Below, in pieces: positions 12,240-24,126 of a stretch of DNA of 64,000 nt; position 1 is the first letter of the stretch; each line of letters opens with the position of its first letter. The stretch covers positions 57,613 through 121,612 of the forward strand of contig JAUCBJ010008678.1 of NCBI GenBank assembly GCA_032718475.1. The letters are read 5' to 3'. A model generated the notes under the pieces. It was given only the letters and a program-made list of their open reading frames with translations. It was not told the DNA's origin and made no database searches. The stretch is from Nemertoderma westbladi. Lineage: Eukaryota > Xenacoelomorpha > Nemertodermatida > Nemertodermatidae. The translations under genes and the position numbers were made by a program.

Positions 12240-14217
12240 GTCGAGCGAACTCGGACAGTGGAAATGAGATCCTGCCAGGCTTCCTGATTCTCCATAGTTG
12301 TCGCAATTTCGTTTCTCCCAAGTTCAGTATCCCTTTCAAGTTGATCTATATATGTTATGGCCGGTCGTCCACGACTACGCTTTCCATGAGTTGGTTGCCA
12401 GAGAAGTAGATCTGGTATGACCTCGTCTTTACTTCGCCAGCAGTGCCCACTGAATCTTAATCTGCGTTCACGGAGGGTGGTTGATACAGGTGGTATTGTA
12501 CCATAAAGCTCGGCGTTTTGTTATGTGTTGTCTCCAGCCTGATGTTTAGGGCTGCCCTTAGTAGTCTTGTGTAGCAACCATCAATTTGTTGTTCAATTGA
12601 TTTAGTCAGTGTCCAGGTCTCACCCCCGTATAAAAATACACTTTCCACTGTGGCTCGAAAGAACTTAGTCTTCAGGTGCCTGGAGAGATCTGATTTCCAG
12701 ATGGTATCCATTTTTGATAGAGCTACCGAAGCCTTTGCTTTCCTAACTTCTATGTCCTTTTTGCTACTCTCTATCCATGATCCAAGGTACTGGAAGTCAT
12801 CGACCTTCCTTAGTTGATTATTTGTTAATGGTTGTCAAGTTTCCATCAACATTAAAGGTCATGAATTCGGTTCTTTGTAGCATTTATATGCAATGGATCT
12901 TATTTACATTGTATATTGAATACACGGCGTCACTCACCCCACAACAATTCACTTATTATTATTTATATGCAATCCAACCTCCTTAGCAGGCCCTCTCCAC
13001 TTTATTTAGTAGCAGCTGTGCATCTGCTAGCGTATTAGAGAGCAGGGCGATGTCATCCGCAAAGTCGGTGTCTGTGACTGTAGTTGCCGGATATCTACTA
13101 CTTCTGCGTTCTTGAAGTGTGAATCCCAGATCTTCACCCTTTGTGGCCGTCCTCATTGCGTAATCCAGCACAATTACAAATAGTAATGGTGCTAATGTGT
13201 CACCTTGCAGTACGCCAGCCAGGATTGAGAAAAACTCAGTTTCACCATCTGGTGAGAGTACCTGCGCTTCTGTGTCACAATATAACAATCCAATGTCAGC
13301 AACAATTACTTCTGGTATTCCATAAGCTCTTAGGATTTCAAGCATTTTACCTCTATGGATGGAGTCGAATGCCTTCTTGAAGTCCACAAAAGTCATGACT
13401 GCGGGGAGATTCTTTGACTTAATTCCTTCAATCAGTCTCCGTAGTGCAAGTATCTGAGCTATTGTTGATCTACTTGGTCGAAATCCGTTTTGGCTCTTAC
13501 GCAGTAGTTTCTCTATGTGAGGCCTAATCCTATATAGAATCATTTTATTGTATATTTTGGCAGCTACCACAAGCAGACAGATCCCACGATAGTTTTGTTG
13601 GTATGCCGAGGTCTCCTTTCTTGGGGAGAGGCTTTAGTTGACCTTTAGTCCAAATTGGTGGTGGCTTTTCCCCTTTTAACATCCGGTTGCAAACATTCAT
13701 TAATGGCCTGTTTAGCACTCCGGTTTTCCATACCTCCGCTGGGATTTCATCTAATCCACTCGCTTTATTATTGGACATGCTTTTAATGCTTCTTTGGAGA
13801 TCGGCAGGTGTGAAGTCCCCTGTTTCTATAGGTAGTGTCTTGTCATATTTTCCTTGTAGGGCTGACCTCGATGTTTGGTGGCTGCCCAAGCAAGTTGCTG
13901 AAGTGATTTTTCCACTTCCCAACACGTTCTTCAGGACTATCGGCTTTGAGGCGCCCCTTTGCACAACTTTTCCGACCAGATACCTCATTTACAGTTTGCC
14001 AGGTAAATCTTGATTGTTGCTGTATGTGAGCAGTTGTAATTGCTTCAGTTTTATCCTGTATGTACTTTTCCTGGCTGATGTTGTAGGCCAATTTAAGATC
14101 GTCCTTAGCTTTCTCAACCTTGTTAATGTTTTCGGTTGTTGGTTGTTCGGTTTTAACTTTGTAGGCTATCTTAAGATCTTCTCTCTTACAAGTAACCTCA
14201 GAGTTTTGCCATGCCAT
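12240..14217 (-). pseudogene. LINE reverse transcriptase, frameshifted
   Basis: Four overlapping frames carry successive parts: linker (13843-14217), RT start with NNKASGLDEIPAEVWK (13545-13988), palm with FVDFKKAFDSI, GVLQGDTLAP and TDFADDIAL (12983-13570), and the C-terminal part with FLYGGETWTLTKS (12457-12711). The last residues, down to about 12240, are a zinc-knuckle-like tail region. The catalytic aspartates of motifs A and C (FADD) are retained, but at least three frameshifts and a small nested insertion (12895-12960) inactivate it. Confidence 0.82.
12895..12960 (+). mobile_element. 66-bp retroelement tail nested in the LINE, 13-bp TSD
   Basis: The 13-mer ATTTATATGCAAT is present at 12882-12894 and 12961-12973. 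It brackets 66 bp that are foreign to the RT reading frame. The insert ends in CTTATTATT in plus orientation, like an (ATT)n LINE/SINE tail. Removing the insert and one duplicate restores continuity of the LINE coding sequence, so this is a 5'-truncated retrotransposition into the LINE. Confidence 0.75.
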
Positions 14218-14357
14218 GGCACATACTGTTTTCGTTTGGGTTTCTGGGGGATATGCCTCTTAGCTGATTCCTTGTGGGCTGTTATTATATTCTGGTATAT
14301 TGAATTGGTGGATTGGTCTTCATCCATTGACTGAAGTGCTTCAAAGCGGTTTTGAAC

Positions 14358-15221
14358 TCATACTGTATAAGCATCCTTTACAGCATTCTCAGTTCTGAGT
14401 TTCTCCCAGTCATATTTGATTTGCTTGCTTGTCCTGCGTTTGCTGGCTCTCAAACTGAGTCTGATCTCTGCAGTCACAATTCTGTGGTCCGAACCAATTA
14501 GGTTGAACGAGCTGTATGCCTCGCAGTTGATCATGCTGTTTCTCCACTTTTTGTTTATAAGGATGTAATCCAGTTGTGCTTTGGTTCCATTAGGGTATTG
14601 AAAGGTCCATAGCTTCCCCTTACACTTTTCGAATGTGTTGTTTGTTGGTATCAATTCACATTCTTCCATTAGGTCTAAAAGTAAGTACCCATTTCTGTTA
14701 GAACTGGTGTTATAGGTGTAACCCTTGATGTCTTCTGGGCCAATTTGGGCATTCAGGTCACCAGCAATGACTTTAACATTGTGTTTCGGAATGTCCTTTA
14801 TAAGTCCAGTCAGTTCTTCATAAAACTTGACTGCTTGTTCTGGCTCTGAGGCATTGGTTGGACTGTAGCAACATATAACTGCTGCCTTGGGATTCCAATC
14901 AAATGTTGCGATCATAACCCTGGAATTTATAGATTCGATGTTGTTTAGGGCCTTAAGTGCAAATGGGCTTAGCAGAATTCCTACTCCACCAATTGATGCA
15001 TTGACCGAGTTTCTTACTGCTGATCTTCTTACTAACGTCCATCCATTTCCAATGTTATTGTACTTCATGGCAGTGTCTTCATGACAAATCCGATGTTCTT
15101 GGATGCAGATGATGTCGATGTTATATTCCATTGCCAGAGTGACCATGTCACCCTGTTTGGTATGTGCTTTCAGCGTGCGTGCGTTCATTGTAGCAATCTT
15201 TAGTGTCTTTTTACATTTCAA
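14358..15221 (-). pseudogene. LINE APE-type endonuclease domain
   Basis: An open frame of 287 codons starting MKCKKTLKIATMNARTLKAH. It has the exonuclease-endonuclease-phosphatase signature: N in TMNARTL, E in CIQEHRI, D and N in AGDLNAQIG, D in LDYILINKK, and SDHRIV near the end. In a live element this domain nicks target DNA to prime reverse transcription. The frame ends at an in-frame TGA (14358-14360). LINE-like sequence (VQNRFEALQ) continues directly after it in the same frame, so the stop is a mutation and not the natural end. Confidence 0.85.
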
Positions 15222-15829
15222 CAGGTTGGTTCTTCTTTATCCTCTGTCTTCTGTTCTAGTAGCCAATTTATCGACCCCAGCCTGGTGTACCACTGAGGGA
15301 CGCGGTCCTTGTTGACCCGGGCGACGACGGAGCCGGTATTTCTCCTGGAGGGTTCTCATACTCATATCTTTCAGTTGCGGGAGTAAACCGCTTGTGGTCG
15401 CAACTCCTACAAGCGTTTTCTCAGCAGGTCGTCGTTGGTTGATTACCTCCCGCCGACCTTTTCAGCATCTCTAGCCGTTGGTTGATTACCTTCCGCCTAT
15501 CCATGGCCTACAGCCCTGCTGCCGACTGTAGGGGTCCATTTGTTACACCCTGAACCAAGTATGCCTCCTGGGTTAGGGTTAAGGTTAAGGGTTATTATAA
15601 GTAAAGCTGAGAAATCTGGGCATCTAATGCAACATAAATTATTAAAATCCGTTCAGAAAAACTCAAATGGTAGCGGTTTAGATATGATGATTCCTAAAAT
15701 AAATAACTGCTAGCAAAAATCAGAAAGTAGGCCTCAACAGGTATTTCCGAATAAACAGTTTCCAGTCCTGGTATTAATTAATATTCTAGAAGTCCATGCT
15801 TTATACTATTAAACAAATCCCTAATTGAA

Positions 15830-16055
15830 ATGCTTCAAACTTTTACCTCCCGAATTGTAAATACTTTGAAACTTATACTTTATTTTTTAACGGTATAAAA
15901 ACCATGCCTAATGAGGTAAAAAACCTAGATAATCAAAATTACTTTAATTATTTTGCCACGCTCTCTGTAAAGTTGTACGTAGTGTAATTGCGTTTTATAT
16001 TTGTTTTAGGTTAGCGTAGTAATTGTGATTGTGTAATATTGTTTATTGTTAATTT
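15830..16055 (+). mobile_element. Fragment of the CR1-like LINE 3' end
   Basis: Segments match the element at 17.7-21.5 kb. TTACCTCCCGAATTGTAAAT (about 15843) corresponds to about 21018, CCTAGATAATCAA (about 15926) to about 21108, and CTGTAAAGTTGTAC with TTTTAGGTTAGCGTAGT (15966-16021) to about 21300-21360. The order is the same, but about 150 bp are missing in the middle. A short degraded copy on the same strand. Confidence 0.78.
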
Positions 16056-16249
16056 TCGCATATTGCTACGGAAATTAGCTAAAATTATAATCGTATAATT
16101 TTAAATAAATGTTCTATAAATGTTGTATAATACCATTTTTTCCTATTTTTTCCTTCTAGAAAATATATGTTGCAGTATATAATTGTATGTATTATCCTAT
16201 GGTACAGCAATATACCAAACTTGCTACGGTTTCTTTCACATGTACCTTC

Positions 16250-17249
16250 GTTCTGGGATAAGGACGCCCTTGGTCCTGGATTAAGGACCCATATACTTGG
16301 CTGCAGGGGTATATGGCCTGGCCAGGCAGATGGTGATCTACCAATGGCTGGTCGGGAGTAGAGTGTTCTCATGTCCACTCTGAGTGCACTTCACTGCGAC
16401 CTGCACCTGGCAGCAGGGGTACAGGGTATGACCCAGCAGACGAGCTGCACAGCCAATGATGGGTCATGTGCGCCAGAGTAGATATGGGTGATGGGCCTCA
16501 TATCTGACTCCACTGCGACACCCACCCTGTGGAATGGCAAACCAGGGTGTGTTATTTGCCCCGAGAGCTGACTCGGCAAAAAAGCACCCCCCAACCCCCA
16601 CTATGGATTACATTAGTAATGCGGAGGTCCAGCCACTAGAGGCCAGTGGAATGACTGGACACAATCGGCCTCACAGGCTTCAGTTATCTCCTGACCGGCT
16701 GCCTGTCTCACCCCCTACTGGAGAGAGAGCGGCAAACAATTCTTTGAGTCCCTTTCCTGGTGACCTTTCTGGCCCAAACCATGGGTCACCAGGGAGGCCA
16801 GATTGTGAGGGGAGAGGGATTCTGGAGTTGGAGGCTACTCTCATGTTCCACCCCGACCAACAAAGCCATTGGTGAATCTGAGGCAAGTCACTAAACTAGC
16901 CTCAGTAAACACCCTAACACTCGGGTCCCCAATGCGACAAGGTGAGCTGACTGCCTTGGCCGATAAGCTTTCTCTTAGCGCAGTGGGTGTTCAAGAGCAC
17001 CGAATGCAGACTGGACAGACTGATGAGGTTCTGATTAAGGACATGGGGGGCGGTTGGCAACTCGCCCTCGCTTCAGCAGATGATAGTGGCAATGATGAAA
17101 TTGGTCTATTGATGAATCCAACTGCACATGCAGCATTGGACAAAATAGACCAAATCTCTAACCGCATCATCCGTTGCCACTTCTCATGTTCTGGAAGACT
17201 GGCTAAGAAGTTTCTGTTACTGCCAGCTAGGCAGTACTTAGGAATTTGA
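16250..17249 (+). pseudogene. 5' part of a second LINE: leader plus truncated endonuclease
   Basis: A GC-richer leader (16250-16868) precedes a frame (16869-17249) beginning VNLRQVTKLASVNTLTLGSP and continuing VGVQEHRMQTGQTDEVLI..MGGGWQL. This is the first third of an APE-type endonuclease, closest in style to that of the LINE at 12.2-15.6 kb. Homology stops at about residue 115, near 17210. No RT follows. LINEs usually lose their 5' ends, so a copy keeping only the 5' end implies later deletion or recombination. Confidence 0.65.
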
Positions 17250-17706
17250 ACTTGGCACCTATATATATATTAGAGCTAATTTAATCGTTGCTCTTAGTAG
17301 GATATTGTTTTTTGATGCATGTGTGCCTGTGATTGCTGTGATACAGCTGTAGCTTTGCATTTTGGCTGATTTTGTTATTACAATTAATAGTTTATTGTTT
17401 TTGCCTATAATAGTTTAAGCTACAGTAACATTAGTACGATCATTCAAATTCGTTTATTAGTTTTTTACTCAGTCAGTTTTGTAGTTATATTGTTTTATTG
17501 CTATAATACAATTTGCTTGAACACGTTAAGTATTTATTAGCCGCAAATGTTTAGTTTTTCGTTGTGTCAATTAGTTTTAAAGTTATACATAGCCATTCAT
17601 TGGTTCCTCCGGCCTCCAAGGCCTGCTGACAATAAGACCAAGAAAGATACCGGTACTAGGCCTATACAGTTTTTATCCCTGAGTCAGACTACAGCCAGAC
17701 AGCACA
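17250..17706. other. AT-rich leader ahead of the CR1-like LINE
   Basis: No gene is seen. From about 17600 the base composition becomes more even, and this part may be the 5' untranslated region of the LINE whose first ORF starts at 17707. The exact 5' end of the element is not visible. Confidence 0.4.
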
Positions 17707-20700
17707 ATGTCCCCGCTCTTAATCTCCACAGTTTTCATCGTTCTGGGTCGTTTCGTTGTGGCAGAACCATCCAATCCGCGGGGTAACCCTGCAACCCACC
17801 CAATACCCGTATTGGACTGGTTTGCGGAACACCATGTCGCTACCGTTTCGAACTGCCGCGCCGAATCGACGGAGATGTGGTCGACGAGTGGATTTAGCCT
17901 CTACTGCTCTCGTCGGGGAAGAAGATCTTGGGTCTCCTCTCCACGATCTAGAGGCCTAATCGCTAAACTCTGTCTACTGTCTCTGGCTGGGGATATTGAG
18001 ACCAACCCAGGACCCAGCAGGACGCGGGCCCCGAAGATCAACTGTCCCGTCTGTCAACGAGGAACAAACTCTCGGAGTAAGATCGTCCAATGCGAGAGTT
18101 GTGACACATTTGTACATTTAAAATGTTACCGTAGGAAACGCAGTAATTTATTCTCCACCAGAAACAATCTTGAACCAAGTTTTCTCTGCAATAGCTGTAT
18201 TTTTACCGAACTTCCCTTTCATGATACAATTTTAGAATCAGAAACCGATGATTCATTTCTCACATCGCCTCTGCAAACTCCAAGTGATGCTGAGAGTGAA
18301 ACTTTTAATTTTTTAAAGAAAAAAGGTCTGCATTTTTTGCACTTAAACGCACGATCTCTGCTTCCAAAACTTTCCGAAATTCGTATTTTAATCAATAAAT
18401 CCAACCCAGCAGTTTTAACAATCTCTGAAACTTGGCTCGATGATAGTGTTTCTGATGGAGAAATTTATATTGATAATTACGTAGTTTTACGTAAGGATAG
18501 GGACAGACACGGTGGTGGTGTCTGTACTTACATTCGATGTGATTTAGCTTTTAATCGTAGGGAAGATTTAGAGACTTGTGACGAAGTTTTACTGGTGGAA
18601 CTTTTACTTCCTTAAACTAAACCTATTTTAATCGGTACTTTATATCGGCCCCCTAAACAATCAGATTTTTTGCAAAATTTTGAAAATACAATTTTATGTA
18701 ATCTTAGGTCAGACTGTGAAATATATTTCTTAGGTGATTTTAATATCTGTTACCATCACAAAGCATCCCCCATCTGTAAACAGTACCAAAGTATTTTAAA
18801 TTTGTTTGGTTTAAAACAAATTATTCGAGATTCTACCAGAATTACCAGTAAAACTTCTACTTTACTAGATCACATCCTTTGTAATAATACCGATATTATT
18901 TCTCAATCTGGGGTTTTACCTATAGGTCTAAGCGATCATTTTATAGTTTTTTGCACAAGAAAGACACAAAAATCTTTTTTCGGGGATCATAAAACAGTAA
19001 CAGTTAGGTCTATGAAAAATTACAGCAAGGAACGCTTTTTAAGTTTGTTAGTTAATTCTGACTGGGAACCCTGTTTTAAGGCCGCTGACATTAACCTTGC
19101 GTACACTGTTTTTAAAGATATATTTTTAAAGGCACTTAATACTGTAGCACCAATTAAAGAAATTAGTCTTAAACAACGCACTGAGCCCTGGATGACCTCG
19201 GGTATTCTTAGTAATATCAGAGAAAGAGATAACTATTTGTATAAATTTAGGAAATACCGTGTTTTAGCTGATTATAATAATTACTGCAAATATAGAAACC
19301 TTGTCCAACGGGAAATAAAAAAAGCTAAATCTGAATATTTGTACAACAAAATAAGTGAGAATAAAGATAATCCAAAAAGTCTATGGTCTACCATAAAATC
19401 TTTAGGTTATAAAAACCTTAAATCTAAATCGAATATTGTTCTGCAAGATAACGGTGAGCTGATTCATGATCATACTCTAGTTAGTAATTTATTTAATAAT
19501 TATTTTACTAATGTTGCCTCTAATTTAGTTAAGAAATTACCGTTATCAAGTAATAAATATAGTATAGGGTCCGAAACTCTAAAAAATTTTTATTTAGAAA
19601 AGTTACAAAATTCAGAAAAGTTATTTTTAAAACCCGTTTCTGAGGATTTCGTTTTTAAAAATCTACTTAGCCTATCAGCCTCAAAAAGTACCGGTCTAGA
19701 CCTAATACCTGCCCGTTTTCTTAAGGATGGTGCTGAAGTACTTAAAGTGCCTATTACTTTTATTATTAATTACTCTATCGTAGATAATGTAGTACCAGAC
19801 GAACTGAAATTAGCTAAGGTTGTTCCTCTGTATAAAAAGAATAGTAAAGTACAACCCTGTAATTACAGACCTGTTAGTATCTTAAGTATTGTATCTAAAA
19901 TTCTAGAACGTTCTGTTTTTCTACAGCTGGAGGCACATCTTAGTAGGCTAAATCTGATCTATGAACTTCAGTCCGGTTTTCGTAAATCATATTCTACAGA
20001 CACCTGCCTTATTAACTTAACTGATACAATTAGATGTAATAACGCAAAGGGTTTATATACTGGTATGGTAATGTTGGACCTACAAAAGGCTTTCGATACT
20101 GTAGATCACGAAATTCTGCTTGGTAAGTTAGGCCTGATGGGTGTAGGTTCTATAGACTGGTTCAAGTCCTACCTGTCAGACAGAGGTCAAACTGTAGTCA
20201 TTAGCAAATCGCTGTCTACTGTACAAGAGATTACCTGTGGTGTACCGCAAGGTAGTATATTAGGTCCTCTGCTTTTTGTATGCTATGTAAATGATATGAT
20301 AAGTAGTATAAATCCCGATTTTAAACTGATTTTATATGCCGACGACAGTGCTCTTATTTTCTCTCATAAAGATCCTATCCATATTTCCCAAAAGTTAAGT
20401 GCAGTTCTAGAATCCTGTAATGAGTGGTTGGTTGATAATAAGCTATCCATTCACATAAAACTGAAAGTATTTTGTTTGGTTCCAAAAGAAAGTTAAAGAA
20501 GGTAACTAAGTTTGAAGTCACTAGTAATGGACATAAGATTGAAAATAAAAAGGAAGTTAAATATTTAGGCGCCACATTGGATAACTGCTTATCAGGAGAA
20601 AGTACAGTGAAAAATATTTTCTCGAAAGTTAACAGTAGGCTTAGGTTTCTATACAGAAATAAAAATAGTTTGAACACCGACTCCCGCAAGTTACTTTGCT

Positions 20701-21200
20701 CTTCTTTAATACAGTGTCACATGGACTATGCGTGCTCTTCTTGGTATGAAGGCTTAACCAAACAGCTTAAATGTAAATTACAAGTAGCTCAGAATAAAGT
20801 AGTACGATTTATTAAAGACTACAAACCTAGGCACCACCTAACTCCAGATGACTTTTCTTAATCTGGACTACTTAACTTAGATAGTAGAGTTAAGCAGCTA
20901 CGCCTTAACCATGTGCATAAAGTGTATAATGGTAAATGTCCCAATTACCTAAAACAAAAATTCAACAGAGTACGCGATACACACTCTTACAGTACCAGAG
21001 CTAGTGCTTCAAACTTCTACCTCCCGAATTGTAAATCCTTTGAATCTGATACTTTCTTTTTTAACGGCATAAAAAATTGGAACGCTCTGCCTAATGAAAT
21101 TAAAAACCTAGATAATCAACATTCTTTTAAATCTGCAGTTAAATCTCATCTCCGTGTGCAATGTAAAAATAGGTACAATAGTCCTACAGTAAGTTATTAG
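17707..21200 (+). pseudogene. CR1-like LINE polyprotein: 2A motif, PHD finger, endonuclease, RT
   Basis: Starting at ATG 17707: a hydrophobic signal-like N-terminus (ISTVFIVLGRFVVA), a 2A-type motif LAGDIETNPGP ending at 18015, a PHD-type C4HC3 zinc finger (CPVC..CESC....HLKC..CNSC, about residues 112-165), an APE endonuclease (HLNARSLLPKL, SETWLDD, GDFN, SDHF), and a reverse transcriptase with [26 protein letters not shown] and [12 protein letters not shown]-terminal domain runs to 21200. The copy is nearly complete. It has one in-frame TAA at 18613 inside the endonuclease, a frameshift near 20465-20472, and another TAA at 20859. In a live element the 2A would separate the leader and zinc-finger parts during translation. 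CR1/L2/Jockey-group placement rests on motif style. Confidence 0.88.
17950..18015 (+). other. 2A-type ribosome-skipping peptide motif
   Basis: The coding sequence gives AKLCLLSLAGDIETNPGP, matching the D[VI]ExNPGP consensus of 2A peptides. In such peptides the glycine-proline bond is not formed during translation. It follows a signal-like N-terminus and precedes the PHD finger. 2A motifs are known in APE-type non-LTR retrotransposons of several invertebrates. Whether this copy is active is unknown. Confidence 0.85.
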
Positions 21201-21532
21201 TTTATTAATTATTTACTATTTATACTGTAATTACGTTTTATAATAAATTGTTCTGTACATTACATCTTTATCGTTGAGTCGGGCATTGTCACGCTCTCGG
21301 TAAAGTTGTACATGTACATAGTGTAATTACGTTTTATATTGGTTTTAGGTTAGCGTAGTGTAATATTGTATTTGTAACCAAGTAACATAAAGGACCCCCT
21401 TGGAAATAAGCTGCAAAGCTTTAGGGGTAATCCTATATGTTATGTTGGACAATACCTTTATACCGGTACATTGTTTGGTGTATTTGTTATTGTTTTTAAA
21501 TAATGTATAAATAAATCTATCTATCTATTCTA
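21201..21532 (+). mobile_element. 3' UTR and ATCT tail of the CR1-like LINE
   Basis: It contains GGACCCCCTTGGAAATAAGC, a sequence block typical of invertebrate CR1-group 3' ends, followed by AATAAATAAATCTATCTATC, a short simple-repeat tail. TTTTAGGTTAGCGTAGTG here matches the fragment at about 16004. Confidence 0.75.
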
Positions 21533-21865
21533 GTTATATATTGTAGATTTATGTAGTATCATTATTGATTATCTTGGATTTGAATATCTCGATATATTTG
21601 ATGTGGAGACAAGGTATGTATTTAAACTTATTAGCAGATCCGTATATATATTATATATAATGTAATAAATAATGTTACTCGTACTACTAGTTCTATATTT
21701 AGATGAAAGACTTAAATATATATAAGTATTAAAATATTTGTCATCGTATCTATTCAGCCTATACTGTACATTTCAATCGTGGTTTATTTTAACGTTTTGT
21801 AATCAATAATTAATTAATTATTAGTAATAATTAATGTAAACGTTTTGCTATTTTATCAACTCAGG
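21533..21865. other. AT-rich non-coding sequence
   Basis: No gene, RNA or tandem repeat is seen. It separates the CR1-like LINE tail from the BEL/Pao remnant. Confidence 0.5.
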
Positions 21866-24126
21866 TATGTCCATATTGTAAAGGGGAGCATAGCATGTTA
21901 GACTGCAAACCTTTTGGGGACATTGATTTAGGTAAACGGCAAGAGTATATTGTTCTTAGCAGAAGTATTTGTTGTGGATGTCTTGAGGAAGGACACAGAT
22001 CATCAGGATGTTTGAATAGGGCTACTTGCAACATTTGTGAAAAGCGACATCCAACCATTTTACACGATTTTAAGAAGAAATCTAATAAGACAGTAATGAG
22101 TAAGTATTTATCAAATGATGTTAAGGTTTCATGTTCGAGTTCTACTCCAGACAAATTTGTTTCAGCTTCTAGTTTCAGGAAGAAGACTGTTTCTGAACTG
22201 TTTCTGAGCTGTTTCAGCTACTGCAAGAAGAAAAGGTTGCAACACGTTCATCTAGTCTAGTCCTTCCTGTATATTTATGTAATGCAAATGAGAATTTTGA
22301 ACCTATTCTTACATATGCCTTATTAGATGAAGCTAGTAGCGGGTGTTTCATAAAGTCAAAGTTAATGCACCAACTTGAGTTACCCCGCGTTAAGACTACA
22401 TTAAAGTTATCAACAATGCATAATGTTTCGTGTATTTCTGCATATAAAGTTTGGAATGCTGTAGTGAAGGATTTAGCTATGGAAGAAATTGTCTCATTGC
22501 CAATAAATACATTCTCTCGGGAGACTATCCCAGCTGACAAGGATGATATTCCCAGACCAGAGCATGCCTTGAAGTGGGGACATTTAGAACGAATAGCCGA
22601 CAAAATAATGCCATACCGAGGTGATATTGAAGTTGGGTTGTTGATTGGTAATAACTGCCCAAAGGCTATACGACCTAGAGAAGTACTAGCTGGTGGTGAC
22701 AATGAACCTTATGCATTGCGGACATTGCTTGGTTGGGGAATAATAGGTCCTGTTCGTCATAGTAATGTATATTATAATATGTTGTGTTGCCACACCCAAG
22801 TTAATGAAATACTTACCCCTGAGCTGATACAAGGTATTCTAGAATATGTACGGTCTCAAAGTCTATTAGTAAGTCATCACTATCTATAGAAGATAACAAG
22901 TTTTTGAAAATTGTTAGTAATGGGTGTCGCCATTGTGATGATGGTCATTACGATATCCCATTGCCATTTCGTGATAATGCCATTTTTCCAAACAATGTTG
23001 TCATGGCAGAAAAGAGATTAGCGCAGCTATGAAATCGTTTGATATCCAATCAAATGTTCAGAATGGATTACATTAGAGTTGAAACAGAGACTTGTCACTG
23101 ATCTCTGTTCTCTGGATTCTCCGGGCTATTTTTTGGTCTCCGGATATGTCTCTGGTTCCCGGGTATTGAAAACAGACATTTTACCCAGAGATCAGTGATT
23201 TGACAAATTAGAAATATATTTTTAAAAATAGATCCTGTACAACACAAAATGTGAAATGAAGATAATTTTTCACAAATTTTTTACAATTAATTATTTCTTT
23301 AATTTTTAACTATTTTTCATACACCACTTCAACACAATTATATTCACTTTTACACTATTTCTAATAAATGTACCGATAATCTTCTATTTAATTAATTTAA
23401 GGTGCGTTAAATTTTAAGTTAAATTAGCACCTAAACATGGTTCTTATTTAAGGATAAGGGCGCTTAATTTGGGCACTCATAATGTTTAAAAGTGAAAGAA
23501 AGGGCTGATCTCCATTCAATTTGTTATAGGATAGATAATATGATGACCAAATGGAAAGAACGAGCGTAATGGTGACGAGGCTTGTAAATGAGGCGAGTAG
23601 AGCACTATACCTGTGCACTAAGTATTCGTAAATGACTAAGTTTATAGTATATTGAAATATGATTTGAACAATTGTAAAATAAGTGCCTTTAATTAACAAA
23701 GTACCGGTACCTATGGCGCAAAACAAATTTATGTAACATAATATTAACAATAAAACAAAATAAGAACGAATTAATAAACAAATAACCAAATTAATATTAA
23801 TTAATTCCCCCAAACTGTACGTGCGCTTATTTTCTTACAGTGCTATGTGCTATAGGGGAGTAATCAAATTGTAAGTACAAAAATAAGCAAAGTCTCTTAT
23901 CTCTGGCTCTGGTCTCCGGTATTTTTCAAAATAATTCTCCGGGTAGGGCTCTGGTTCACCGGGATTAAGAAAAACAGGTCTCTGTTTCAACTCTAGATTA
24001 CATTAAATTTATGAATAACAATATTGACAAAGGTTATGTGGAAAGGGTGACTGATATAAAGCCTAATGAAGGAAGGACCTGGTACATACCTCACCATGGT
24101 GTATATCATCCAAAGAAAAATAAGTA
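21866..24126 (+). pseudogene. BEL/Pao LTR-retrotransposon gag-pol remnant, split by a MITE
   Basis: The gag end has CCHC knuckles (CPYCKGEHSMLDC and CGCLEEGHRSSGC) and CNICEKRHPTILH, a BEL/Pao hallmark. After a frameshift near 22230-22260 comes the protease region: ALLDEASSG at the active site (a D-S/T-G motif is not preserved), then LLIGNNCPKAIRPREVLAGG and YALRTLLGWGIIGPV. The pre-RT part DGHYDIPLPFR follows (about 22938). The frame is then cut by an insertion (23074-23995) and resumes with KFMNNNIDKGY and WYIPHHGVYHPKKNK (24004-24126), the start of the RT. A SINE follows, and the rest of pol, integrase and both LTRs are absent. In-frame stops (near 23030) confirm it is dead. Confidence 0.87.
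23074..23995. mobile_element. 922-bp hAT-type MITE with 8-bp TSD
   Basis: The element starts TAGAGTTGAAACAGAGAC (23074-23091) and ends with its perfect reverse complement (23978-23995). It is bracketed by direct copies of GATTACAT (23066-23073 and 23996-24003). An 8-bp duplication with ends beginning TAGAG fits the hAT superfamily. Subterminal regions share CTCTGG, GTCTCCGG and CTCCGGG motifs in both orientations. The 121-codon frame inside (minus strand, 23448-23813) does not look like a transposase, so the element is non-autonomous. It interrupts the BEL/Pao pol frame exactly. Confidence 0.93.

Larger units (their letters stand above)
12227..15586 (-). mobile_element. Full-length decayed LINE with 13-bp target-site duplication
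   Basis: The sequence AAGGGTTATTATA occurs at 12214-12226 and again at 15587-15599, exactly flanking the element. On the minus strand it comprises a 5' leader (15586-15222), an APE-type endonuclease (15221-14358), a linker and reverse transcriptase (14217-12240), and a 3' end of (TAG)n at 12227-12239. The LINE at 37157-38747 has the same (TAG)n tail and related RT motifs, so the two belong to related RTE/Jockey-type lineages. The (TAG)n end directly abuts the duplicated target, as expected for target-primed reverse transcription. Coding sequence is broken in several places. Confidence 0.88.

Noticed and set aside
15570-15596. GGTTAGGGTTAAGGTTAAGG, telomere-like
   Set aside because: Only a few degenerate copies, lying at the 5' edge of the LINE. 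It is too short and imperfect to call an interstitial telomere.
23448-23813. 121-codon hydrophobic frame inside the hAT-type MITE
   Set aside because: No transposase motif. It is AT-rich sequence and looks like a chance frame.
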